From NCBI GenBank assembly GCA_020796225.1, contig CM036758.1:33525342-33589341 (forward strand): a stretch of DNA of 64,000 nucleotides, read 5' to 3'. A program made the translations under genes and the position numbers. The notes under the pieces were generated by a model, which did no database searches, was not told the DNA's origin, and saw only the letters and a program-made list of their open reading frames with translations. Origin of the DNA: Arion vulgaris (lineage: Eukaryota; Mollusca; Gastropoda; Stylommatophora; Arionidae). How positions within the stretch are numbered: the first letter of the stretch is position 1; each line of letters begins with the position of its first letter. This document shows, piece by piece, positions 33,355 through 44,680 of the stretch.

Positions 33355-33472
33355 AGATCACATCTCAAGAAAATGACTTGGCTGTACACGCCTGTACATG
33401 CTGGAGTGAGGAATAACGAGAGTGCTGACTCTCTTGCAAACAGTGCCCCGACTCAAGTGGGCAGACGTATGG
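33355..33472 (+). mobile_element. RNase H end of a second LINE family, left part of interrupted copy
   Basis: HLKKMTWLYTPVHAGVRNNE and SADSLANSAPTQVGR, the last helix of an RNase H. It is cut at 33472 by the inverted insertion of copy B and resumes at 35117. The same junction sequence without the insertion is seen at about 18290. Confidence 0.85.
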
Positions 33473-35116
33473 TTATTGGTTATTGGTTATTGGTTACTAA
33501 ACTGACGTCATTGCACTCCGGGCAGATCCATAGGTGCTCAGTCTCCCCAACAGATATCGAAGAGTATGCATACTGATGGTTCCTGTGGCTCGCTGATTAA
33601 ACACACCTCTCACTCTGCCTCTCATGCATCCAGTTCGACTTGAACAACGGGTAACTCCAAACTGCCTAAATCGCTTGATCGATTCAACATCGATTTTAGT
33701 GTCCTCATCCAACAGAGAGTCTCGAAGAGACCGAAGAATATCCCTTATCCATCTTCATCTCCCCAACAATCGATGCTGTTGATGCATGTCTGTCCGCTCT
33801 CTCATTACCGTAAACACCCGCATGCCCAGGACAGTATATCCACGTAAGCCGCTGGAGGTTAGAAACTTCTATAGACGACATCCACTCATACCGAAACCTG
33901 CCCTTCTGGATCTTGTGAAGCATCGACTGAGAGTCAAATACAACAACTGCCCCAGTAAATGAAGTCCCAGAAATCCAATGGAGGGCAGCAGTAACGGCCT
34001 CAACCTCCATCCTCATACTAGAAGTAGTTGTCCTGTATGCCCCACTTCGCTCTGCAACAACCCTACCATGCGCATTAGCCAAGAAACCCCAGCCGGATTT
34101 CTCACCACGTTGAACCGACCCATCGGTATATACAACACCATCATCATCCCTTGCATTATCTTCTATCAGCTGCTTAACTGCGAGATCAGCCTTCATGTTG
34201 CCCCAATCTCTACATTCTCTTCCAAGAGTAATGATAACGTTGAGATAGTTCATCATGCTACCATCTGTTGGGATCCATTCTTCCCCTTTTGGTAGAGTCG
34301 CAACCGTAGTTACCTGGCCAATTGTTCTCTCAGCCTGGGCCATCCACGACATGCCACGCTTGATTCTCGTGCCCTTAACATCATTAGTGTTCTTGTGAAG
34401 TGGATGTCTCTTATCCGAAGTAACCCGCATATATGTCTTGGTTTGGGCGATTGCATGACGGGAGCGTAGTGACAGAAGGCCAAGCATATATCTCATCTTC
34501 ACAATGGGGGTATCTCTAGTGCAGCCCAGAACTATACGCATACCTTCATTCTGAACCCGTTCGAGTCGTTCACATTGTGATCTTGATATCGTAAGAATTC
34601 CGAGTCCGTAATCTACCACTGACATTACCAGTCGATCGAACAAAAGGGCAAGTAGTCTCTGCTCAAGGTGTGCGGCCACCATAACTTTGAGAGCCGCAAG
34701 ACCACGCTTGCACCGTTGTATCGTCTGTTCAATATGGTGTTTGAAAGATAGACTACGATCAAAGGTTATTCCAAGATAGCGCAGCCTGTCTCTGCGCTCG
34801 ATGGTATGTTCATCAAAGATTACACAGGGTGGGTCAGCTGTGACGATGTGATTATTCAACGAGCACCACAACATACACGCTTTTTCAGGATTGACCTGAG
34901 AGCGAGACTCTCTACACCAACCCGAGATGGTATGCAATGTTTTCTGAATATCGTCAACCATCTCTCGTCTATCTGACCAAGTCCTATATATTAAGATATC
35001 ATCTGCAAATATCAATGTCCGACCCAATCCGGTTGGCTGAATTTTAGCTACATTTGCTGTGTAAATATTAAACAACACGGGTGATAGAGGAGAACCCTGG
35101 GGTAATCCGGGCATAT
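33473..35116 (-). mobile_element. LINE copy B: RT and RNase H, 469-codon open frame
   Basis: From 35114 (minus): PGLPQGSPLSPVLFNIY (RT palm), the catalytic box FADDILIYRTW, RLRYLGITFDRSLSFKHHIE (thumb), then GEEWIPTDGS, VVYTDGSVQRGEKSGWGF, RMEVEAVTAALHW, VVVFDSQSML and TWIYCPGHAGVYGNERAD, covering both RT and RNase H active sites. The open frame ends at 33705; the C-terminus RCSSRTGCMRGRVRGVF continues after a frameshift to about 33550. The 3' tail (aataacc)n lies at 33473-33490. 5'-truncated within the RT, so it lacks the endonuclease. Flanked by agacgtatgg (33463-33472) and agaagtatgg (35117-35126), a target-site duplication with one mismatch. Confidence 0.9.
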
Positions 35117-35392
35117 AGAAGTATGGACAGAGCCGATATCATCAATGCAGTACGCTCTCAATTGTGTGACATGGGCGGGTCTCAGACACTGGAACGAGTT
35201 CGAGAATTAGGCGTTAAGTTTGGACATGCCAGACAGTGTTATCTTCGTGGTAGAGAGAGAAAATATAGTAATCAACTTCTTATGGGTAATGTGAGCAAAT
35301 GGACTTTGGGATGGCTGCTGCAACGGAGGATAGAACACGAATGGGAATGCCCAATGTGCCATGACGTCGATCGCATAACATAACATAACATA
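35117..35392 (+). mobile_element. C-terminus of second LINE family, right part of interrupted copy
   Basis: SMDRADIINAVRSQLCDMG, ERVRELGVKFGHARQC, LRGRERKYSNQLLMG and WTLGWLLQRRIEHEWECPMC, ending in gcataacataacataacat. The same block is on the minus strand at 18099-18284. The CPMC end may be half a zinc site. Confidence 0.85.
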
Positions 35393-35398
35393 CCATTT

Positions 35399-35918
35399 GT
35401 AGCTGTGTTCATCAGTTTTCTTAGTCCCCTGGCATAATTCAACTACGTTATCTATCCACCCTTTCCTCTGTCTTCCTGTCGCCTTCCTTCCAGATATTCT
35501 GTTGTGGAAAGCTTCATAGGCAGTTTGGTCTGTTCGCATACTTACTAAGTGGCCAAACCACTTCATTCTCTGTTTCGCTATATAATTCAAGCACGGTCTT
35601 GTTCCAACCTTTCTCTGATGCTGGTATTCGTTACTCTGTCGATTCTTGTGTTGTTGGTGACTTTGCGGAGACATCACATTTCGCATGTTGCTATTTTCTG
35701 TGTATGTTTCTTATTTATTGTCCATGTTTGGCATTGGTAACAGAGTGGGTATGAAGATGATGTTGTTCAACTGTTGTTTAGATGTCAGTGAGATGTTTGG
35801 ATGTCTAAGTAGTGGCGCTAATTGGTAGGTTATTGCATTTGCTTTTTGGACTCTAGTTTCTATCTCTCTGTCGAGTCTTGCATTTAGTGGATTAACTTTC
35901 ATATATTCAGGGAGAGAG
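35399..35918 (-). mobile_element. RTE-like LINE 3' part (RT end and C-terminus)
   Basis: Minus strand: LNARLDREIETRVQKANAIT, YQLAPLLRHPNISLTSKQQ, a frame change at about 35711, then RKVGTRPCLNYIAKQRMKWF and GRKATGRQRKGWIDNVVELC. It corresponds to the 3' half of the plus element at 46250-47800 (REIEARVQKANAVTYQL). It sits head to head with the endonuclease part at 35919. Confidence 0.85.
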
Positions 35919-36910
35919 GATGGAAAGCATTTTGAAGGTGTGGGCATAATGATGACACCTAGAGTAGCAAAGAGCATGTTAGACTGGGAACCTATCTCGA
36001 GTCGGAAAATAAGAGGCCGCTTCAATACCAGGCATGTCAATATGATAATAGTTCAGTGTTATGCACCAACCAACGATGCAGACGATGATAAGAAAGACAT
36101 GTTTTATGAGCAACTACAAGATCAAATTAACAAGACTAAAAAACATGACCTGTTAGTAGTAATGGGGGACTTTAATGCCAAGGTATGAAGTGATAATGTA
36201 GGGGTAGAGAGAGCTATAGGAAAACAAGGAATAAACACAATGAATGAGAATGGAGAAAGACTGGCTGAGTTATGTATGCTGTCAAATTTAGCAATTGGAG
36301 TTATCTTTGCACCTTAGGAAATTCATAAAATTACTTGGCACTCACCAAATGGAGTGACCAGGAATCATATTGACTATATGTGCATAAATACACAATTTAG
36401 AACATCATTGCTGGATGTCCGTGCATACAGAGGAGGTGGCCATACTTTATGCATAATTAAATTGAAACTAAAATTGAAAATTCATCATACTAAAAAAGAA
36501 CAACTGCGAATAGACAGTCAAAGGCTACAAAATAAAGAAGTAAAAGAGGAATATCAGCTCAAACTTAAGAATAGGTTCGAGTTACTCAATGGAGAAAATG
36601 AACAGAACATTTAAGACAAATGGACTAAGATAAAGGACACACTATTGGGGGCAGCAAATAATAGAGCAGGATTAAAGACGAAAGACAGAAAACCCTGGAT
36701 AAGTGATGACACTTGGAAATATATTCAAGAAAGAAGAAAGATGAAACTAGCGATATTTAATACTAAGAATGCAGCAGATGAAATCTAAGCTAAAGAAGAA
36801 TATAGACTAAAAGACAAGGAAGTGAAAAGAGCGGCTAGAAGAGATAAAAAGCATATGTCAATTGACTGGCCGAAGAAGGGGAAAATGCAGCTAAGACTGG
36901 AAACAGTAAA
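35919..36910 (+). mobile_element. RTE-like LINE 5' part (APE endonuclease), inverted
   Basis: HFEGVGIMMTPRVAKSML, ISSRKIRGRFNTRHVNMIIV, QCYAPTNDADDDKKDMFYEQ, VVMGDFNAKV, then ITWHSPNGVTRNHIDYMCIN and the linker FELLNGENEQNI. Stops at 36186, 36316 and 36612. The segment after it (about 36560-36900) is the same as 46250-46560. Orientation is opposite to the 3' part next to it, as after a twin-priming (5'-inversion) insertion. Confidence 0.85.
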
Positions 36911-37405
36911 ATGCTATCTCTCTCTCTCTCTCTGCCTTTTTAACCCGGGTTGGGGAATAGGCCCTCTACCAACTCATGCCAAGTCTTCTTATCTCTAGCT
37001 ATCTCCTTCTGCTCCCTCCAGCTCTTCCTTATATTGTTGATTTATGCCTCCAAATCTCGACTCCATGTACTTCTCGACCTCCCCCTCTTTCGCTTTCCCT
37101 GTGGGTTCCAGGAAAAGACCCTTTTGTTATATTCCCTCAGGATTTCGCAAAGTGTGTCCTATCCAGCGCCAGCGTTTTTTTAACCTCTTGGTCCACTGGA
37201 ATCTGTCTTGTTCTCTCCATAAGTTCCTCATTTGTAACCCTATCATGCCATCTTAGTCCCTCTATTCTGCGCAGACACGAGTTGATGAATGTTTGCAGTT
37301 TATGCGTTATTGTTTTAGTAGTTCTCCATGTTTCTGACCCGTACAGCAGAACAGCTTTGACATTAATTTCCCTGGTTAATTTTCCTAATTTTTGTTTCTC
37401 TCTCT
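36911..37405 (-). mobile_element. LINE C-terminal fragment
   Basis: Minus strand across two frames: LREINVKAVLLYGSETWRTT, HKLQTFINSCLRRIEGLRWH, DRVTNEELMERTRQIPVDQE and KRWRWIGHTLRNPEGI, bounded by (ctctct)n runs at 36916-36933 and 37398-37410. Related to the C-terminus of 57180-60449. Confidence 0.85.
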
Positions 37406-39062
37406 CTCTTTCATACGCCCGCTGTTAATTCAGGCGGAAAGTCATGACGCCTGGTACTGCGCTTCTGACTGATTTTTATGTGGGCCTATATTACCTTTTT
37501 ACAGGCATCCCTCAACCATATGGACAGCTTCGCCTACTTCCGAGGTACTTGAAGCTTAGATCCTTCAAGAGTGATCGTTGTAGAAGACCTAATGTCCTTG
37601 TAACCCTTTCTAGGACATAGTTAGTTTGAGTGAAGGCATAACGGTTGACTTCTCTAACGGCTTTTCTGCCTTTGGTGAGATCGTTCCATACGCAACCTAA
37701 GATAATCACTCTTTAATGATCTTTTAGTGCCGTAAATTTAAGCTTAGATCTACGCCAAAGAGCATTTGCTTACATGCGCTGTCTGGGTGAGGTCGCTAAG
37801 GTAAAGACCCGAATGATCTCGACCCTTCTAGGGCTAGTCATAGGAAGTATCACCGTATTTTTGGGTTTCTTTGTCAAGCAAACGATCATATGTTGGCGGT
37901 ATGTTTAGCCTTTATGTGATCTGAGCCATGACGTTTGGACGTCATCTGTGTAGGATGATTGGCGTCCGAAAAGTATTGCCTTAGCCAATGCTTGTGTTTG
38001 TACCAGTCAAGCCTTTGCATTATCGGCTATACGTTTCTATCCACGGTGAGTTCGTGAGTATGCGTATTCTCAGCCGCTTTGCAGCGCGTGTCGTTACTTG
38101 GCAATTTGCAAGGATTTTATTCCGTATTTTCCCTGGTCTGGGGCTGCACACAGCTAATTTAGAGGGTCGTTTCAATCGACGCTATCAACACAACTGAAAT
38201 TTTGCTCTCGCCAGCATCACCCACCTCGGTTCTTCCGGGGATGTTAGTTGTTTTGGCAACAGTACACTGCCCGGTTTGTCAAAGGGAGGACAGTTTCGTT
38301 AGGCATTAAAACACAACTTAAATATTTGCGCTCGACAGACCTTACCCAGCAAATGTATCTGGGCTAATCCCTTGATACGGAGTTCACCGCAATCTTTTAT
38401 TTGTCGACACGATACAAGACAGCGTTATCTAAGTCATTTGCCTAGACTTTTTTGTTCCTCGAGACTGCTCGGACAAGCAGCTTATCTCGGGCATAGGGCT
38501 CAAAGTTTCGCCCCATATGTACCTACGTCTCTACTTTGGATGCACCTCTCATCCCTACATGTTCGTCTGTTCGCCTTTACCATCGGCCGGGAGGCTGATA
38601 ATTGTGGTGCTACCGTTGTGTTCACATTTTCCTGCCACGAGACTGCCCTGACACGCAGCTTGACTTGGGCGCAGGGCTCCAAGCTTCGCCTCATGTGGGC
38701 CCACTTCTCTACTATGGATGCACCTCTCATCCCATTAATTTTGGTGCCGTCATTTACTCAGGAGGAGTTACCATTCGTTCGCAGACGACTCGTAAACTGT
38801 TGTTTTTTACTTTTGGGAACATTATGAAAATTTTAGCGGGCATCAGAAGATGTGTGCATTTTGTTCGCATTTGTGGACCTGCATTGCTTTTCCGTGCTTG
38901 CACTGCCACTACTACATGTGATTCTCCCCGATCTCTGCTCTCCTTGGCCAGACTGGAACAACTGTCTGTTTCCAGGGTCACCTCGTGGAGGTGGGAGACA
39001 GGATCTTGATTAGTGCCCCTTCACTAACCCTGGTGCAGCGTTGTCCCCATGCGCATTTGACC
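37406..39062. repeat. Unclassified GC-richer block with internal and dispersed repeats
   Basis: No protein family recognised. It contains a degenerate tandem pair around 38165-38350 (caactgaaattttgctctcg / caacttaaatatttgcgctc). A roughly 180-bp-spaced pair lies at about 38452-38560 and 38630-38735, sharing gagactgc, agggctc and atggatgcacctctcatcc. The segment 38850-39040 recurs inverted at 52740-52990. The part at 38165-38265 recurs beside the gap at 17916. It may be a non-autonomous element or old satellite. Confidence 0.6.
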
Positions 39063-39064
39063 CC

Positions 39065-40546
39065 GTTCTAGATTTGATTTCTTAAGACTTCCATATGTTT
39101 CGCCGTGCAATGAAAGCTACTCTTGCCTTCTGTATTATTATTTTGACAGCTCTATCTGTTCCACTCTCTTTATCTACATTGCTGCCCAAATATGTGTATG
39201 ATTCGACCTCTTGAAGTGAGATTTCACCAAAGCAGATCGAATTGTCATTTGCTTGGTTAATTCTCATTATCTTTGTCTTTCCCTTATGAATGTTTAGCCC
39301 TAGTTGCTTGGACTTTTGCTTCAGCGTGTTTAGCTTATCCTGCATCTGATTTCGTGTATCTAGTTGCTCTGTCAGAGTCCATTGGATTTAATTTTTTGTG
39401 TTAGTTACTGTGGTCTTCATAATCCAGTCTATTGTCAGTAAGAACAACAAAGGTGATAGCAGACATCCTTGTCGCACTCCTGTTTCTATTCCAAAAATGT
39501 CTGTTAGTTTACCTTCATGAAGAACTCTACACTTCATATCTGTATATGTTGCTTTATTAGGTTAATAATTTTCTGTGGGATTCCATAATGCCTCATCAAT
39601 TTCCAAAGGGTTTCCTTATTAATATTGTCAAAAGCCTTCTCATAATCAACAAATCCGATATAAAGTGGGGATTTCCATTCAATACTTTGCTCTATTATTA
39701 TACGTAATGTGGCTATCTGGTCAACACAGGATCTATTTGGTCGGATGTCAGCCTGTTCATTTCTTAGTCTTATATCGATGGCATCTCTCAGTCTCTCCAG
39801 GATGACTCTGCTTAGTATTTTCCCAGGTACGGACAACAGCATTATTCCTCTATAGTTTTCACACTTCTGAAGGTCCCCTTCCTTTAGTAGCTTCACCAGG
39901 TATCCCTCTCTCCATATTGCTGGTATTTCTTCAGTCTCCCAGATTCTGCTAAATAATTTATACAGTATTTCTGTAGATGTGTTTATGTTGACTTTAACCA
40001 CTTCCGCTGGAATACCATCTGGGCCGGCCACTTTCCCATCTTTCAAAAGTTTGATGGCTTTACTAATCTCCTCTTTGAATGGTTTTTCACAGTTGATGTC
40101 CAAATCAATTTCTACCGGTTGGATATCTGGGGGGTTTGTAGGTGCTGGTCTGTTCGGGAGTTCCTTGAAGTATTCCATCCATCTTTCCATTTGGTCTCTA
40201 ACATTAGTGATAGTTTCCCACTACTGTTTTTGATCAGCCCACTTGTTTGACTGTATTTTCCTGCTAGCTTTCTAGTGGTGTTGTAAAGATCCCTGCTTTT
40301 TCCTCTTGCTGCAGCTACATCTTCTTCTCTTGCTAGATCTTCTATGTATTGTCTTTTATCTGACCTTATTTGTTTCTTCACTTTTTTGCTAGCCTCTGTG
40401 TATTTTTCTTGGGCTATGGCTTTGGTACTTCTGATTTTGCTATTATTTAAATTTGCTTTTCTCTTTTTCCTTTCTTCTATTCCCTTGAGAGTTTCTGGAG
40501 TTATCCATACGTTATGTCTTCTTCTTCTTCTACGATCAATGATCAA
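39065..40546 (-). mobile_element. LINE RT segment lacking the FADD box
   Basis: Minus strand from 40546: linker RRRRRRHNVWITPETLKGIE and KKVKKQIRSDKRQYIEDLA, then RT: AIKLLKDGKVAGPDGIPAEV, CENYRGIMLLSVPGKILSRV, LRNEQADIRPNRSCVDQIAT and YIGFVDYEKAFDNINKETLW. After a frameshift comes GVRQGCLLSPLLFLLTIDWI. The text then jumps from WTLTEQLDT to RNQMQDKLNTL, so the expected DLDFADDLALLSH motif is deleted. KGKTKIMRINQAN and SYTYLGSNVDKESG (39130-39280) follow, and the copy stops at RRNIWKS. No C-terminus. Related to 57180-60449. Confidence 0.9.
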
Positions 40547-40549
40547 CGT

Positions 40550-43500
40550 CTGTTATACGACTACTCCGGTATGTGTCATAAACAGGGCGGTGCGCTGGAG
40601 GTCTTCACCGGTCCCCATAATTTGTTTTGTAGTGTTGTTTCTGTTGACCAGATTTCCATTCTCACACTGCTCAGGCTGGGACAGTATTGCAGGATGTGAG
40701 CTGGGGACTGCTTAGGTGCTCTACATGTGTAGGCAGCCGAGTCCCTGAGACCCATTCTATGGAGGTGTGCTCTGAGACTGCAGTGTCCTGTTCTAAGTCT
40801 GAAGATTGTGGTCTGTGTTTTTCTGTTTAGTGTATTTATACTGTCATGCTCTGTTTTGTATCATCCGTTTGTTTTTCTCCACACGATTTTTCTGGATTGT
40901 TTCAGTAGAGTTTATTCTTCTGTAAAGATTTGTGTTGAGAGATGTTGTGTTAGGCTCTCTCCAGCCCGTGCGAGTTTATCAGCCTTTTCATTTCCTGGTA
41001 TGCCACAGTGTGCTGGTATCCACTGTAAAACTAGTTCAGATTTTTTTGACAGCAGGCTGATTTTTTCCCGTATATCCTGAATGAGCTTGTTTTATTTGGG
41101 ACATGAGATGGCCTGGAGAACTGATCTTGAATCGCTAAAGACTGCAATATTTTTTGCTGACACCTGTCGGTCGTTGAATATCTGTATGGCTGCAAAAAGG
41201 GATGTTGCCTCTGCTCTAAAGTTGGTGCATGTTTCTCCTGCTGCCAGAAAGTATGTTTATGTGTTTCCTTGGGGGTGAGTGATGTAGATTCCGCTGCCTC
41301 CCTTTCTTATAGCATCTGTAGCTGAACCATCTGTGAACACGTGTGTCCATGTGCTGGTGGGATATTACTCTCGTAGCATTTGGAATGACCTGGCTCTTTG
41401 CTCTGTCTCTGTTTTATGTTGTTGAGATTATTCCTGGGACTTCTGGGTGTATTTGAGCCATGGTTTGGTAGCATGTCCATGATTCTGGTGTTATGGGTTC
41501 CCACATTTCTGGGTCAGTTTCTAAGATATCTAAATGTTGCAAATGGATTCTCTGGCCAGATGGTTGGGACTTTTTCTTGCGAGTCTGTTTTTTTTCTAGT
41601 AAAATTGTGTGTGTAGAGGGTGTTCTTTTAGTCGTTTTACTTTTTCAAACTGGGTGAGTGTTTTAAATTGTCTGCGAAGTTCTAGAGACTCAATGTCTGC
41701 GGTTTTTTTCCATTTCTATGATAGAACTGCTTTTCATTGCTCCCAGCGTTATTCTTAGACCCATGTTTTGCACTTTATCTAATTTCTGTGTGTTTGTTTT
41801 GGCTGCTGTTATCCAAGAGCTGGAGCCATATTCCATGATGGGTCTGACTACTCCAGTGTAGACCTGCTTTAATATTTTTGAGTTTGCGCCCCAGGACGTG
41901 CCAGCTAGTTTCTTCATCACAGCAAGTCTTTCTATGCTTTTCTTTGAATCTTGTCTATGTTTGGCCTCCAGATAAGTCTGTTGTCGAGGGCAATTCCAAG
42001 GAAGGTGGGTGTATCTGTTTGGGGTATTGTTTCGTTTTCTAAATTGATGAATACTTTTTATTTATGTGGGGAGAGGGAAAAAACAGTTGCTTTGGTTTTT
42101 GTGCGTTTAATTTTGAGGCCCCAGCTTCTTGTCCAGTTCTTCACTTTTTCCACTGTTTTCTGTAGTAGATAGGATGTTTTTTGAGTGTGTTCTGCAACTG
42201 TCCAGATTGCAAAGTTGTCTGCATGTAGGTTGTTTGAGACTTTCTGTAGGCAGCATTTGGTGTTGTCATTTATGTATATTAGAATAGTGTTGGTGCTATC
42301 ACACTGCCCTGTAGAACTCCTTCCTTCCTATTTATGCATCTTGCTGAGGTGGTTGTCTATTTTCACTCTTGTTGATAGTTGGGAGAGGAGGTTTTTGATC
42401 CATGTGAACATACTATGTGAGACTCCTGTTTGTAGGACTTTCAGCATTAGTCCATTGTGCCATACCGTGTCGAACGCTCTGGACAGGTCAAAGAATATGA
42501 CTGTTACTTTCTTTTTTTCCTGGAAGGCGTTTTCAATGTCCTGTGTGAGGTAAGCCAGTTGATCTTCTGTGCTTCTGTTTTGTCTGTATCCGGTCTGGGT
42601 AGGGATGAGCAATGAATTAGTTTCAAGGTACCATGTCAGTCTCTTGTTTACTAGCATCACCATCAATTTCCTGCACAACTGAGAAGGCTGATAGGCATAT
42701 AGCTTTGTGGGTCATTTTTGTCCTTGCCTGGTTTCAAGATGGGTAGATGTGTGTCTCCTTCCAGGTTAATGGAGCTTGACCTGTTTTCCAGCTCTGGTTG
42801 AAAATTCTAAAAAGAAACCTTTTGCCAAGAGGACCAAGGTGTTTGAGGAATTCATTTGTAATTCCATCCGCTCCAGGTGCCTTTTTCTCCTTTAGCTTTT
42901 TTATTTGGTCTTTTAGCTCCTGCAGGGTAAACATCGCTGACATGCATTCTGTTGGGATTGTGGAGTTTTAGACTTTTCAGTAGTGACTGCGACTGCTTTT
43001 TACTTCCTTTTTCTTTCTATTTTTTCTTTCCTGTTTAATTTGGACGTGGCTTTCTGATTGATAGGTTCTGGCAAATAGGTCTGCTGCTGCTCTGCCGGTG
43101 ACAAATCCTGTGTTAGTGTGTAGTACGGTTTTGGTCCTTTCTGTCCTGTCACCATTTAGAGTTTTTGTGAGGTTCCACAGTTTTTGTGTGTCTTTCTCTA
43201 GATTTAAAGAGGCAGTTTTTTCATGCCAACTGTCTCTCGTGCTTTTCTTCTTTTCTTTGGTAAATTTTGTCTTCGTCTTGTTGTGAATGGTAACATTTTC
43301 GTCTGTGGGGTCTGCTTCCATGTTTTCTCTTTGAATGCTGAGTTCAGAGTGAAGCTCTTCCAGTTTAGGGGACCAATAGGGTCGGTAATCTTCCCTTCTT
43401 CCTCTTGGGATACTTTTTTTGCTGCATCTAGAACCCAGATGTTGAATGTTTGGAGTTTGCGGTTTAGGGCTATTTTCTTTATCTTCATGTTTTTAATGGC

Positions 43501-44500
43501 TTCTTCTAGATGTTAGGAGAAGATGTTCCAATTTGCTTTCTTATAGTTCCAGCTGGGGGTGAGTGTTCCCTTTGGGGTGTTTCTCTGCCCTGTCATGGAG
43601 ATTATTATGGGTTTGTGGTCGCTGCCCCCTAGTTGAGTGCACACACTTCGACTTGTGACTTTTTCAACATCCTCAGTCGCAATTGCTTAGTCTGGGCTGC
43701 TGTTTGTTCTCCAAGGTCGAGAGTAGTATGAGTGTGGCTCATCGTGTTTATTTAGAAGAACAAGACTGTTGTTTGTGATGAAGTATTCCACTTCCTCTAC
43801 TTTTGCATTTAGGTCAGAGTACCCCCAGCTTGGAGAATGGCTGTTGAAGAAATCTCCAACTATTATCCAGTGTTCTGTGTTTGGTTGTATGTTGTTTAGG
43901 TGAATATATCTGTTTAGTGGTAAATAGATGTTGCAAATTGTGAATTCCTTGTCGGTGGTTTTTAGGCGGATCGTTATCGCCTCAGTTTCGTTGGAGTGGA
44001 AGCGATGCGTTTCCCAGGCTGAGAACCTGTTTTTGGCGGCAGTCATGACTTCCCCCTTTGGTCGATCTTCCCTATCTTGCCGGAAAATTTCGTAACCTCT
44101 TATGGAGAATCTGTGTGTGCTTGCATAGATGTGTTTCTTGGATGCAGCACACATCAATGTTATGCTCCTTCAGGAAGTTTTGCAGCTCTATTTTCTTGTT
44201 TCTGACGCATTCCGCGTTCCACTACATTATTTTTAAATTTTGGTCAGTATGTTTGCTCCTATCTTCTGTGGTCGATGTGAGCGAGTGAGGAATTGTGGTT
44301 ACTGCTGTTTTTGGAGGACGGGGACCCGGTGTTGAACCTACCTGGCTTAGGCCTGCAAATATGACACCCTTCAGGAGGAGTGTTTGTTGCATAGCTTCGG
44401 TTGTAGTGCGTAGATGCGCGTTTTTTTATTCCCGTGCCATTTGGGCATGCATCTTCCGACTTCGAGGGTTGAGGTTTCATTTCAGATTGCCTTTCTAGGC
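40550..44500 (-). mobile_element. I-like LINE, nearly full length, minus strand, inactivated
   Basis: Minus-strand order: ORF1 end (GCHICRPKPGRFNTGSPSSK, about 44380); APE endonuclease 44157-43690 (RFSIRGYEIFRQDREDRPKG, WIIVGDFFNSHSPSWG); linker 43490-42980; RT 42940-41690 (KEKKAPGADGITNEFLKHLG, QTGYRQNRSTEDQLAYLTQD, IFFDLSRAFDTVWHNGLMLK, YTGVVRPIMEYGSSSWITA); RNase H about 41345-40965 (VFTDGSATDAIRKGGSGIYI, NIAVFSDSRSVLQAIS, WIPAHCGIPGNEKADKLA); C-terminal knuckle to 40560. The RT catalytic box reads HADNFAIW (42207-42225) instead of Y/F-A-D-D, losing one aspartate, and the endonuclease has GDFFN for GDFNA. Several frameshifts and stops. The same family gave the fragments at 16440 and 22995. 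Confidence 0.9.
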
Positions 44501-44680
44501 TAAAGGGTTTTACCTACCCCGGTCTACCGTATTTAAAACATACGTTAGCGATCGCAATTCTGATCGGTCACCATCGTACTTCTGCGTGGCTTAACTACAG
44601 CACAAAATATTTCCGTGAGTATCGTGGGTCCAGATAAAGGAAAAGTAGTAATCCAAGCCACGGAAGAAAGATGAAATGCT
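44501..44680. other. Probable ORF1 / 5' region of the I-like LINE
   Basis: Continues upstream of the previous element on the minus strand without a clear border. No domain recognised. Confidence 0.4.

Noticed and set aside
33705..35114. Host gene for a reverse transcriptase
   Set aside because: Although 469 codons are open, target duplication, 3' repeat tail and 5' truncation show it is a recent dead-on-arrival LINE copy.
37406..39062. Protein gene, from open frames of 135-151 codons at 38372-39009
   Set aside because: Frames overlap on both strands, show no domain, and the DNA is internally duplicated and dispersed elsewhere.
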